NCBI GenBank assembly: GCA_019752975.1
Contig: JAIELM010000251.1
Span: 1-6,858, forward strand
Reading direction: 5' to 3'
Origin: Undibacterium sp.
GTDB lineage: Bacteria; Pseudomonadota; Gammaproteobacteria; Burkholderiales; Burkholderiaceae_D
Length of the DNA: 6,858 nucleotides
Shown here: positions 1 to 5,273 of the stretch, piece after piece
Position numbering within the stretch: position 1 is the stretch's first letter
Layout of the letters: the number at the start of each line of letters is the position of its first letter
Made by a program: the position numbers and the translations under genes
The notes under the pieces: generated by a model
What the model saw: the letters and a program-made list of their open reading frames with translations, nothing else
Database searches by the model: none
What the model was told of the DNA's origin: nothing

Positions 1-1316
1 CTCTGCGTATCACCGCCATCAGTATCACCTATCGTTACCGCGCTAAATGGCAACACCGTACTATTATCATTGACCGCATGGCCTGCCGTGGCGCCTGTGA
101 TGGTGGGAGCAGCATTAAGTGCGAGAATATTTGACAAAGACAAATCATCTATCGCTAGATAGTGAATTTGGTTACTATTAGTTGTTGCCGTTATTTTGAT
201 ATACGCAACATTAATAAAACCGGAAAGACTAAAATCGACTAATTCTCTACCACCGCCAGTGTTAGATCCAGCGACCGTGGTGAAGGTTTTGGTCGTACCA
301 ACTGGGTTATTACCTGCGTCATATGCCTTGAACAACAGGGTTTGCGCGGCGTAGCCTAGCTGATAATTTTCAACTCTGATGGAGTTGGCGGTAAACAGAT
401 TTCCTCCAACAAATGACAGCGTTACTGAAGTCTCGTTGTTACCAGCGCCGCCCGGGTTCGCATCTAGCAAAGCATACGTACCTGGACTTGAATATTCATA
501 TACCCCGCGGGCTGCACCATCAATTTTTAACTGATAATTAGTATTACCATTGACTTTGTAGATGATATTGCCAGAGGCATTTGATCTATTGCCGTAAGAA
601 CTGAAATTCGATCCAGCAGAGAAGGTCACCGTGGCACTTGCAATATCAAGTACCTTGCTATAGAGCGCGGCCAATTGCGAGTCAACTACAACCGCAGTTT
701 CGATATTGCCGTGTTTGACTTCCAGATCCCAGTTCGCATTAAAAATTTTACTGCCAGTTAAGTCACTTGAGGAAGCCACATCGGCCGAAGTCAAGGCAGC
801 AAATTGATCAGTAAAATTTTTACCCGTGTTAGCACCAACGTTACAGCCATACAGCAAAATATCTGCGTCTTCATTCAAGCTCGCGCCTATGGCTTTTAAC
901 TCTGCAGCATGAGATTGAAGGTTAGATTGATCCAAAATGAGGGAACCCAGATTGATCGACGCTTCTTTACCGTAAGAAAGCAAATGCAGCGCATCAATGC
1001 CGGTACGACCAGCCAACACCTCTGCGATCTGTTTGAGCCCGTCTTTTGTGGAATCAAGAATATGAATCTCTTTATTCGCACCAACGCCTTGCAATAGGGT
1101 ATTGAGATCCTTGACGTTATCTTCAATAAAAATAATCTCCGTGCGGGTAGGCGCGCCAGATGACGTTACGGCTTGAATTACCTGTCCGAAAAGGGGATCT
1201 GATTTAATCACCAGTTCAGAGTGAGATGCGTTAAAAGATCTAGCCACTTGCAAGTCATCGAGGCGTTCTTGTTGAATACTCAGATCGGACTTACCATTGA
1301 GGTTGTAGTATTTCAT
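1..1316 (-). CDS. DUF4347-domain giant surface protein, N-terminal 438 residues (3' end outside the window)
   Basis: The frame is open from the ATG at 1316 to the left edge with no stop, so the gene is 3'-truncated by the window. Residues about 58-205 form a DUF4347 domain: EIIFIEDNV at 60, LHLLSYG at 110-116, ILLYGCNV at 153-160, SSSDLTG at 182-188 and NWDLEV at 195-200. Residues about 228-397 look like a beta-sandwich module ending in AIDDLSLS. From residue 401 (NAAPTITG) a cadherin- or Ig-like calcium-binding repeat begins, with acidic DTDGGD at 431-436. Proteins with this order are typically very long, repetitive and secreted or surface-bound; there is no Sec signal peptide, and type I export is common in such families (inference). 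In DUF4347 the first motif usually reads SHG; here it is SYG (Tyr115), while Cys158 is kept. The gene is third in an operon and overlaps the sulfotransferase stop (ATGA). Confidence 0.88.
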   Translation of the reverse strand, partial: MKYYNLNGKSDLSIQQERLDDLQVARSFNASHSELVIKSDPLFGQVIQAVTSSGAPTRTEIIFIEDNVKDLNTLLQGVGANKEIHILDSTKDGLKQIAEVLAGRTGIDALHLLSYGKEASINLGSLILDQSNLQSHAAELKAIGASLNEDADILLYGCNVGANTGKNFTDQFAALTSADVASSSDLTGSKIFNANWDLEVKHGNIETAVVVDSQLAALYSKVLDIASATVTFSAGSNFSSYGNRSNASGNIIYKVNGNTNYQLKIDGAARGVYEYSSPGTYALLDANPGGAGNNETSVTLSFVGGNLFTANSIRVENYQLGYAAQTLLFKAYDAGNNPVGTTKTFTTVAGSNTGGGRELVDFSLSGFINVAYIKITATTNSNQIHYLAIDDLSLSNILALNAAPTITGATAGHAVNDNSTVLPFSAVTIGDTDGGDTQ

Positions 1317-1330
1317 GCTTCATTTCCCTT
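1313..1330 (-). promoter_or_regulatory. ATGA stop/start overlap with internal Shine-Dalgarno
   Basis: The sulfotransferase TGA and the DUF4347-protein ATG share bases as ATGA (1316-1313 on the minus strand). An AAGGGA ribosome binding site (1330-1325) lies inside the end of the sulfotransferase gene, 8 bases before the ATG. This arrangement normally gives translational coupling, so the two proteins are probably made together. Confidence 0.8.
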
Positions 1331-2170
1331 ACTAGTTAATTTAGGTGCGATGACATTAGCTGCGCTTCCACTTGGGTCAGTCCAAAAACTCATTTTTGAA
1401 TATTTATCAAACAGATCTGGCGGTAAGATGGTTCGTCGTTCAGTGAATTCGACTTTGGGTTTGACTCTATGCATACCAGGTATTCCTAGCTGCAAATCAA
1501 AATCGGGTGCATCGTATTCAACATGATCGAAGTCGTGTTGAAACTGCGGTTCGCCAATAAAATCATAAATCAACGGTATGACTTTTTCCGGCACTTGACT
1601 GAGTAATTCATAATCGATGACGAGCAGGGATTTTGCGTTTTCGCCATAGAACGCCTCCCTTAGCGCAGCCCAAGCGAAGCCCACGAGTTGCTCATGTTGT
1701 GCCAAGCCTTCACAGCGTTGATACACTGTGCTGCGCCCCATATTATTGCCAAATAATTTTGTATTCTCATACGGGTTACTGCGAAATTGCCGTTCTATGC
1801 TGTCCATGACCCAAGCCACATTGCGTACACAGGCAATCACTTTTGCATTAGGAAACATATCCATGATAGTCGGCATTTTTGCGCACCACATGCGATTAGT
1901 GTCAAAGATAGTGTCTTTGTCCGCCTCAGCTTGATAGTAAGAGTCAAACAAGCCAGTAAGTAAGTTTTTACGCTGCTGGTTATTCACTTGGGAGCTAGCT
2001 TCACTATTGGCGCTAACTTGTCCCAAGATCGCCGTCACAAAGCCACCGACTGGGCTACTCATGCCTGCGGTAAATCGCGGGTTTTGGCGCAGTATGGCTG
2101 CAAGCAGGGTAGAACCTGAGCGTGGTAGTCCACTGATAAAATGGTAGTGCGGCATAGGCATAAAGATCAT
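1313..2170 (-). CDS. PAPS-dependent sulfotransferase
   Basis: A cytosolic-type sulfotransferase of up to 285 residues that transfers sulfate from PAPS to a hydroxyl or amine acceptor. The 5'-phosphosulfate loop is FISGLPRSGSTLL at residues 11-23. The 3'-phosphate-binding segment is VIACVRNVAWVMDSIERQF at 111-129, with Arg116 and Ser124 in the expected places. VIDYELL (184-190) matches the family's v-YE-L segment. Length is normal for the family and no signal peptide or membrane segment is seen. The start is uncertain: AAAGGA lies only 2-3 bases before Met1 and about 11 before Met4 (2161), so Met4 is at least as likely. The gene lies between an APS kinase (PAPS supply) and a coupled DUF4347 protein, which suggests sulfation of a surface protein or its glycan. 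The acceptor cannot be read from sequence. A repeat copy ends 13 bases upstream of the start. Confidence 0.9.
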   Translation of the reverse strand: MIFMPMPHYHFISGLPRSGSTLLAAILRQNPRFTAGMSSPVGGFVTAILGQVSANSEASSQVNNQQRKNLLTGLFDSYYQAEADKDTIFDTNRMWCAKMPTIMDMFPNAKVIACVRNVAWVMDSIERQFRSNPYENTKLFGNNMGRSTVYQRCEGLAQHEQLVGFAWAALREAFYGENAKSLLVIDYELLSQVPEKVIPLIYDFIGEPQFQHDFDHVEYDAPDFDLQLGIPGMHRVKPKVEFTERRTILPPDLFDKYSKMSFWTDPSGSAANVIAPKLTSKGNEA

Positions 2171-2183
2171 TTTCCTTTAAATT

Positions 2184-2286
2184 AAGACTTAGGCAAAATT
2201 GCGTTGGCTAGACGCAGAGCCGAAGGCAGTACTTTAGTAAAACAAGACGATAGCAACAACTCCAGCGCCTGTTTTGTGTAAGTCCT
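2184..2286. repeat. MITE-like repeat, degenerate short copy (A)
   Basis: A 103-base copy of the family seen at 2902-3044 and 5101-5241, in the same orientation. Its ends are AAGACTTAGGCAAAA and the complement-type TTTTGTGTAAGTCCT, so they still form imperfect terminal inverted repeats. It shares the GCTAGA, GAGCCG-AGGCAGTAC and AGCAACAAC blocks with the other copies but lacks about 30-40 internal bases. It fills most of the gap between the APS kinase stop and the sulfotransferase start and would be transcribed within the operon mRNA, where its ends could pair. No transposase is encoded. Confidence 0.8.
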
Positions 2287-2309
2287 ATAAATTTTTGCAA
2301 ATTACGGAC

Positions 2310-2864
2310 TTAACTACCACCCTGACAACTCAAATTTCTCAGCCGCTCTAGCGACATTTCTAGTGTGGCCTGACTGGTATCAATCACACAGTCTGGATAT
2401 TCTGGTACTTGGTAACTACTCTGCACGCCGGTCAATTGCAAAGTGGGCTCATTGCGCGCTTTGGCATAGAGTCCCTTCACATCACGTTGTCGGCAAATTT
2501 CTAATGGAGTTGAGACATAAATTTCCCGCCATTGACTCGATCCAATAATTTGCCTTGCTTGCTCACGTCCAGCCTTAGTAGGCGAAATTAATGCGACCAA
2601 GGCGATGATGCCATTACCGTTGAGCAGACGAGCAATCTCGGCTACTCGTCTAGCTTGTTCTTCTCTATCTGCAATACTAAAGCCCAAATCGCGCGACAAG
2701 CCTTGACGCAACTCGTCCCCATCCAACACACATACTGCACGCCCTTGCTGCCTTAAATCATTGGCAAAACCCTGAGCCAGTGTGGTTTTACCCGCGCCAG
2801 AAAGACCGGTCAACCAATACGTCATGGCGAGATTTTGATTATCAGTGCGAGTATTAGTATGCAT
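2310..2864 (-). CDS. cysC: Adenylylsulfate (APS) kinase
   Basis: Phosphorylates adenosine 5'-phosphosulfate with ATP to give PAPS, the sulfate donor of sulfotransferases. The 184-residue protein has the Walker A loop GLSGAGKTT at 20-28, DGDELRQGLSRDLGFS at 48-63 (APS- and Mg-binding region), DREEQARR at 66-73, the ISP motif with Ser94, RDVKGLYAKA at 127-136, and LTG at 144-146 in place of the usual FTG. Length and motif order fit stand-alone bacterial APS kinases, with no fused sulfurylase domain. The ATG at 2864 has no good Shine-Dalgarno. Met14 (2825) begins the conserved MTYWLTG and is an alternative start, but it also lacks one. No cysD/cysN is present, so APS must come from elsewhere in the genome. 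Clustering with a sulfotransferase rather than cysH or cysI points to sulfation rather than sulfate assimilation. It is the first gene of the leftward operon. Confidence 0.94.
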   Translation of the reverse strand: MHTNTRTDNQNLAMTYWLTGLSGAGKTTLAQGFANDLRQQGRAVCVLDGDELRQGLSRDLGFSIADREEQARRVAEIARLLNGNGIIALVALISPTKAGREQARQIIGSSQWREIYVSTPLEICRQRDVKGLYAKARNEPTLQLTGVQSSYQVPEYPDCVIDTSQATLEMSLERLRNLSCQGGS

Positions 2865-2901
2865 TTATAATTAAAAAATAAAATAATTATTCAAACCGCT
2901 A

Positions 2902-3044
2902 AGGACTTACGCAAAATGGCGCTGGCTAGAGCCTGCCCTCGAATGCTTAAATCGGGGGGGTGCGGAGCCGCAGGCAGTACATTTGTACCTTAGTTTAGCA
3001 AGCGTCGAACGCAACAACGCCAGCGTCTGTTTTGCGTAAGTCCT
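2902..3044. repeat. MITE-like repeat, full copy (B)
   Basis: A 143-base element with 15-base perfect terminal inverted repeats, AGGACTTACGCAAAA and TTTTGCGTAAGTCCT. A second inner inverted pair (GCGCTGGC near the left end, GCCAGCGT near the right) lets the whole element fold into a long hairpin. It differs from copy C by about eight substitutions and a 2-base length change in a G run. It starts 37 bases upstream of the APS kinase ATG, inside the predicted leader of the operon. It has no coding capacity, so it is a non-autonomous element. A target-site duplication is not clear. Confidence 0.88.
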
Positions 3045-3267
3045 ACCTCTATGACGAAGTTGAAATTTCAAAGTACCCCACCCTATTTTATGTCATCCAC
3101 TAGGGTTTCATCGTGAATCCAATGACGTCCGTTGCTGAACAAAAGTCGCGGGATTCCCGCTAAAAACATGCGGGGAAGACGGTATACATAGGGACAGAAT
3201 AATTACAAAATAAGTTAATTAAGACAAACTCAAGAAGTATCGCAAAAAAGCCCAATCAGAGCAACAA
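3045..3267. other. Non-coding leader region with small palindromes
   Basis: No convincing reading frame is seen on either strand. It contains a perfect 12-base palindrome TTGAAATTTCAA (3060-3071) and a dyad GCGGGA-T-TCCCGC (3148-3160). On the minus strand the latter reads like the dispersed CCCGC...GCGGGAATCCCGC repeats common between genes in proteobacteria. The stretch would form the distal part of the untranslated leader if the leftward promoter at 3268-3284 is used. The A-rich part (3185-3267) shows nothing else recognisable. Confidence 0.45.
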
Positions 3268-3284
3268 AGCAATATTCATGCCAT
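3268..3284 (-). promoter_or_regulatory. Candidate sigma-54 (-24/-12) promoter for the sulfation operon
   Basis: The minus strand reads ATGGCATGAATATTGCT. This matches the RpoN consensus YTGGCACGRNNNTTGCW at TGGCA, G, R, TTGC and the final W, with exactly ten bases between GG and GC. The predicted start is near 3257. That gives a leader of about 390 bases to the APS kinase ATG, with repeat B inside it. The long leader is a weak point. Confidence 0.5.
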
Positions 3285-3344
3285 TTAACAAACGCGTGCT
3301 CTAACTCAACTAAACTCATTAAATCAATACCAGAATTTATCATC

Positions 3345-3372
3345 CATTACACGTAATGTCTTCAATTGACAT
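3345..3372. promoter_or_regulatory. Possible activator-binding dyads between divergent promoters
   Basis: Two dyads overlap here: CATTAC-AC-GTAATG (3345-3358) and ATGTC-N7-GACAT (3356-3372). They lie about 90-130 bases upstream of the predicted starts of both divergent sigma-54 promoters, the distance at which enhancer-binding activators usually sit. Position and symmetry are the only evidence; the stretch is AT-rich and such dyads can arise by chance. Confidence 0.22.
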
Positions 3373-3446
3373 GTAAATATTTCCCAGCGCTACTAAATAT
3401 TGAGAATAGTCGTTTTCACGCCACTGCGTGCGCACTAAAAAACGTC

Positions 3447-3463
3447 ATGGCACAAAATATGCT
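3447..3463 (+). promoter_or_regulatory. Candidate sigma-54 (-24/-12) promoter for the tail-collar gene
   Basis: ATGGCACAAAATATGCT has a perfect TGGCAC -24 element and TGC at -12, with GG-N10-GC spacing. The predicted start is near 3474, giving a leader of about 180 bases. It resembles the promoter at 4969-4985: over TGGCACA-AAT-TGC-TAA the two differ at only three positions. A weaker GG-N10-GC match (TTGGCAT...AAGCA) occurs at 3473-3489. Confidence 0.55.
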
Positions 3464-3656
3464 TAATTAAATTTGGCATTAGCTAAGCAATATAGAAAAA
3501 GTGTTGGTAATTTACATCGTACAGACTTATATTCATTCTTACTTTCATGTTTTTAAAATAGGATTGCATTGCCGTCGTCTATCTCTATTTTTACGGCTAA
3601 TTCACATGCTGGTGTGCAAGCACCTTTTACATAAAATTGATTTTTTAGGAGTTATA

Positions 3657-4337
3657 ATGGAAGCATTTATGGGAATGATAATACCGGTGGCATTTAACTA
3701 CCCGCCACAGAACTGGGCTTTTTGCAATGGCCAGTTACTACCGATATCGCAGAACAGTGCACTATTTTCTCTGCTTGGCACGACCTATGGTGGCGATGGG
3801 GTACAAAGCTTTGGGCTCCCTGATTTACGCGGCCGCACCGCTGTCGGCGGACAAGCTGTCAATCCCAATCTCAGCCCAATTGGCATGGGGGAAAATGCAG
3901 GTACTAATAATACAACCGTTACCGCCAACGGATCAGTTAGTATTAACATTACCGCAAATAATCTCCCCGCACATACGCACCCAGCCACCATGAACGCCAC
4001 CGGACTGACTGCATCAACAACCATTAAAGTCGGAACTGGCACCAACGGTAACGTAACAGCGCAAGATAACGGTGGCTTAACCAGTACACTAGCAACAGGA
4101 CAGCCTGCAGCGGCCATTTACCTCGCCTCTGGAACAACCCCAACCAACCCGGTCGACTTGGGTGGAGTGACATCCTCAGTAGGTGGTGCCGGTAGTGTCA
4201 ATGTCCTAGCAAATACAGGGGGCGGACAAGCTATCACAGCGCCGTTCACTACCTCCGCACAAGCGAGTGTCATGCAACCCTACCTAGGCTTGAATTACAT
4301 CATTTGTTTGAATGGCATTTATCCATCCCGTGCGTAA
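3657..4337 (+). CDS. Phage tail-collar domain protein (MdpB-like)
   Basis: A 226-residue protein. The ATG at 3657 is chosen because AGGAG (3647-3651) sits 5 bases upstream and the family begins exactly here (MEAFMGMIIPVAFNYPP); the longer in-frame start at 3501 has no family similarity upstream. Residues 6-62 form the tail-collar domain, with GWAF/CNGQLLPI-like NWAFCNGQLLPI at 19-30, LFSLLGTTYGGDG at 36-48 and LPDLRGR at 54-60. PAHTH is at 104-108, and the C-terminus MQPYLGLNYIICLNGIYPSR is diagnostic of this group. The middle (110-200) is a Gly/Thr/Asn-rich beta-type region. There is no signal peptide. In phages the domain is part of tail fibres, but no phage gene is nearby. Stand-alone bacterial homologues, including the microcystin-dependent protein MdpB, have no settled function. 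It converges on the small gene at 4469-4873. Confidence 0.92.
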   Translation: MEAFMGMIIPVAFNYPPQNWAFCNGQLLPISQNSALFSLLGTTYGGDGVQSFGLPDLRGRTAVGGQAVNPNLSPIGMGENAGTNNTTVTANGSVSINITANNLPAHTHPATMNATGLTASTTIKVGTGTNGNVTAQDNGGLTSTLATGQPAAAIYLASGTTPTNPVDLGGVTSSVGGAGSVNVLANTGGGQAITAPFTTSAQASVMQPYLGLNYIICLNGIYPSRA

Positions 4338-4348
4338 TTTCATCGCCT

Positions 4349-4395
4349 AAAACGTACTCTGCACTAAGGTAAATCATTAGTGCAGAGACCGTTTT
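4349..4395. terminator. Bidirectional intrinsic terminator
   Basis: The arms CTCTGCACTAA (4357-4367) and TTAGTGCAGAG (4377-4387) are perfectly complementary over 11 bases with a 9-base loop. Beyond two mismatched positions they are flanked by AAAACG on the left and CGTTTT on the right. Either strand therefore gives a hairpin followed by U residues. It lies 12 bases after the tail-collar stop and ends transcription from both convergent genes. Confidence 0.85.
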
Positions 4396-4408
4396 ACGAA
4401 CTTGACCA

Positions 4409-4463
4409 ACGCGCTGACAAGTAATTAACTTTGAAAGTTGTAAAAATTCAACTCACAGCGCGT
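4409..4463. repeat. Inverted repeat downstream of the small gene
   Basis: ACGCGCTG (4409-4416) and CAGCGCGT (4456-4463) are 8-base inverted arms. They enclose an AT-rich stretch with an inner pair AGTTG/CAACT (4436-4440, 4449-4453). On the minus strand the right edge continues into AGGACTTAAGTCTTACGCGC (4476-4457), which resembles the AGGACTTACGC end of the MITE-like repeat with extra bases. It may be an eroded repeat or a second terminator for the leftward gene. Confidence 0.4.
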
Positions 4464-4468
4464 AAGAC

Positions 4469-4873
4469 TTAAGTCCTTCTACAAACTGCATCCCATGTAG
4501 TCCAAAATGTCGCATTGGGCCCGCCATAAAGAATAGTCTCATTGGCGACTATCCCTACCATAGAAGCACAATTAGAATTGCAACCGATTTGATTAGTACT
4601 TGGTGCCATTGGGGGAATAGCAATCACGCGAGGCGGATTAGTACTGCCATCGATCTCGGTTATTTTGATATCAAACAGACCTGAAAGATTGGGCGTTTGA
4701 ATTTGTTTAGTTGGATTTTCCGAGGTAATGGAATCCATCCAATTGCCCTGAGAAAAAGTGACCGACCAATTTTTTACCACGTTCACCGTATTATTTTGTG
4801 GTGAAATATACACCCAAAATTGCGCACCGCCACCTAGGTTTAAATTACCTTCTATATTTGCTAATCCAGTCAT
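4469..4873 (-). CDS. Small protein of unknown function
   Basis: I do not recognise this 134-residue protein. The gene is supported by an excellent AGGAG site 7 bases before the ATG, a consensus sigma-54 promoter about 80 bases upstream and a terminator downstream. There is no signal peptide or membrane segment. Alternating hydrophobic and polar stretches (AQFWVYI at 17-23, VVKNWSVTFSQGNW at 32-45, LFDIKITEID at 66-75) suggest a small beta-sandwich. It has five tryptophans and three cysteines (98, 102, 131); Cys98 and Cys102 form a C-N-S-N-C motif. Its ribosome-binding context (CAGGAGAAATAGCATG) is nearly identical to that of the divergent thaumatin-like gene (CAGGAGAAATAACATG), so the two may be co-expressed. 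The last codons (RRT, stop) lie in AGGACTTAA, which resembles a repeat end, so the original C-terminus may have been altered. Confidence 0.8.
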   Translation of the reverse strand: MTGLANIEGNLNLGGGAQFWVYISPQNNTVNVVKNWSVTFSQGNWMDSITSENPTKQIQTPNLSGLFDIKITEIDGSTNPPRVIAIPPMAPSTNQIGCNSNCASMVGIVANETILYGGPNATFWTTWDAVCRRT

Positions 4874-4952
4874 GCTATTTCTCCTGAAAAGTAAGATTAA
4901 ATTTATGCCACCGTGAGCTAAGCAGTACTATTCTTAGCATCAACACTATCAA

Positions 4953-4969
4953 AGCAAACATCGTGCCAC
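4953..4969 (-). promoter_or_regulatory. Consensus sigma-54 promoter for the small unknown gene
   Basis: The minus strand reads GTGGCACGATGTTTGCT. It matches the RpoN consensus YTGGCACGRNNNTTGCW at every defined position except the first, with GG-N10-GC spacing. The predicted start is near 4942, giving a leader of about 70 bases to the ATG at 4873. Its -24 box is half of the palindrome GTGCCA-C-TGGCAC (4963-4975), whose other half is the -24 box of the rightward promoter. Confidence 0.7.
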
Positions 4970-4985
4970 TGGCACAGAATGTGCG
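4969..4985 (+). promoter_or_regulatory. Candidate sigma-54 promoter for the thaumatin-like gene
   Basis: CTGGCACAGAATGTGCG has a perfect -24 box (YTGGCAC) and TGC at -12, with GG-N10-GC spacing. It is back to back with the leftward promoter at 4953-4969. The predicted start near 4996 gives a leader of about 280 bases that contains repeat copy C, which may have lengthened an originally shorter leader. Confidence 0.5.
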
Positions 4986-5100
4986 TAAACTTATAGAAAT
5001 GAGTCATAAGGCATGACAAACGGGTCGATTAACTAAAAACCACTATCGATCCCTCATCCCTATGTCTCATCATTTTCAGGTACATAAAACCTTTTTAAAT

Positions 5101-5241
5101 AGGACTTACGCAAAATTGCGCTGGCTAGAGCCTACCCTCGAATACTTGAATCGGGGGCGCGGAGCCGCAGGCAGTACATTTGTACCTTAGTTTAGCAAGC
5201 GGCGAACGCAACAACGCCGGCGTCTGTTTCGCGTAAGTCCT
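5101..5241. repeat. MITE-like repeat, full copy (C)
   Basis: A 141-base element closely matching copy B, in the same orientation. The left end is AGGACTTACGCAAAA; the right end TTTCGCGTAAGTCCT carries one change in the inverted repeat. With the flanking bases the palindrome extends to ATAGGACT...AGTCCTAT. Copies A and C have similar flanks (CCTTT and AAAT on the left, ATAAAT on the right), perhaps a target preference. It ends 32 bases before the thaumatin-like ATG, so it belongs to that gene's leader. Confidence 0.88.
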
Positions 5242-5273
5242 ATAAATACAATATTTTCCACAGGAGAAATAAC

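Larger units (their letters stand above)
4874..5273. other. Divergent regulatory region with repeat insertion
   Basis: There is no gene in this 400-base stretch. It holds the two overlapping sigma-54 promoter candidates (4953-4985), repeat copy C (5101-5241) and both ribosome binding sites. A dyad GCTAAG-N10-CTTAGC (4917-4938) lies just downstream of the predicted start of the leftward gene and about 45-65 bases upstream of the start predicted for the rightward gene. I see nothing else between 4986 and 5100 apart from AT-rich sequence just before the repeat. Confidence 0.6.

Noticed and set aside
896..1126. Small open frames on both strands here (896-1126 minus, 909-1097 plus)
   Set aside because: Both are shadows of the long DUF4347 gene, which stays open in one minus-strand frame from 1316 to the window edge and has a clear domain.
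1689..1705. Minus-strand GG-N10-GC sigma-54-like match (TTGGCACAACATGAGCA)
   Set aside because: It lies inside the sulfotransferase coding region and has a poor -12 element (GAGC); treated as a chance match and useful as a measure of background.
3366..3396. Sigma-70-like TTGACA with TACTAA downstream
   Set aside because: The spacer would be 19 bases and the -10 is poor; a stronger promoter candidate lies closer to the gene.
3473..3489. Second sigma-54-like match TTGGCATTAGCTAAGCA upstream of the tail-collar gene
   Set aside because: Spacing is right but the -12 element (AAGC) is weak, and the nearby 3447-3463 site is better.
3504..3533. Sigma-70-like TTGGTA-N18-TATATT
   Set aside because: Possible but weak in an AT-rich leader; not enough to call beside the -24/-12 element.
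3501..3656. Upstream extension of the tail-collar gene to an ATG-like start at 3501
   Set aside because: The AGGAG site and the family's usual N-terminus put the start at 3657; the extra 52 residues look like translated leader.
3657..4337. Prophage call based on the tail-collar domain
   Set aside because: No other phage gene is present and stand-alone bacterial collar proteins are well known.
2184..5241. Repeats considered as a CRISPR array, tRNA-like genes or a complete insertion sequence
   Set aside because: There are only three widely spaced copies with inverted ends, no spacers, no tRNA fold and no transposase gene.
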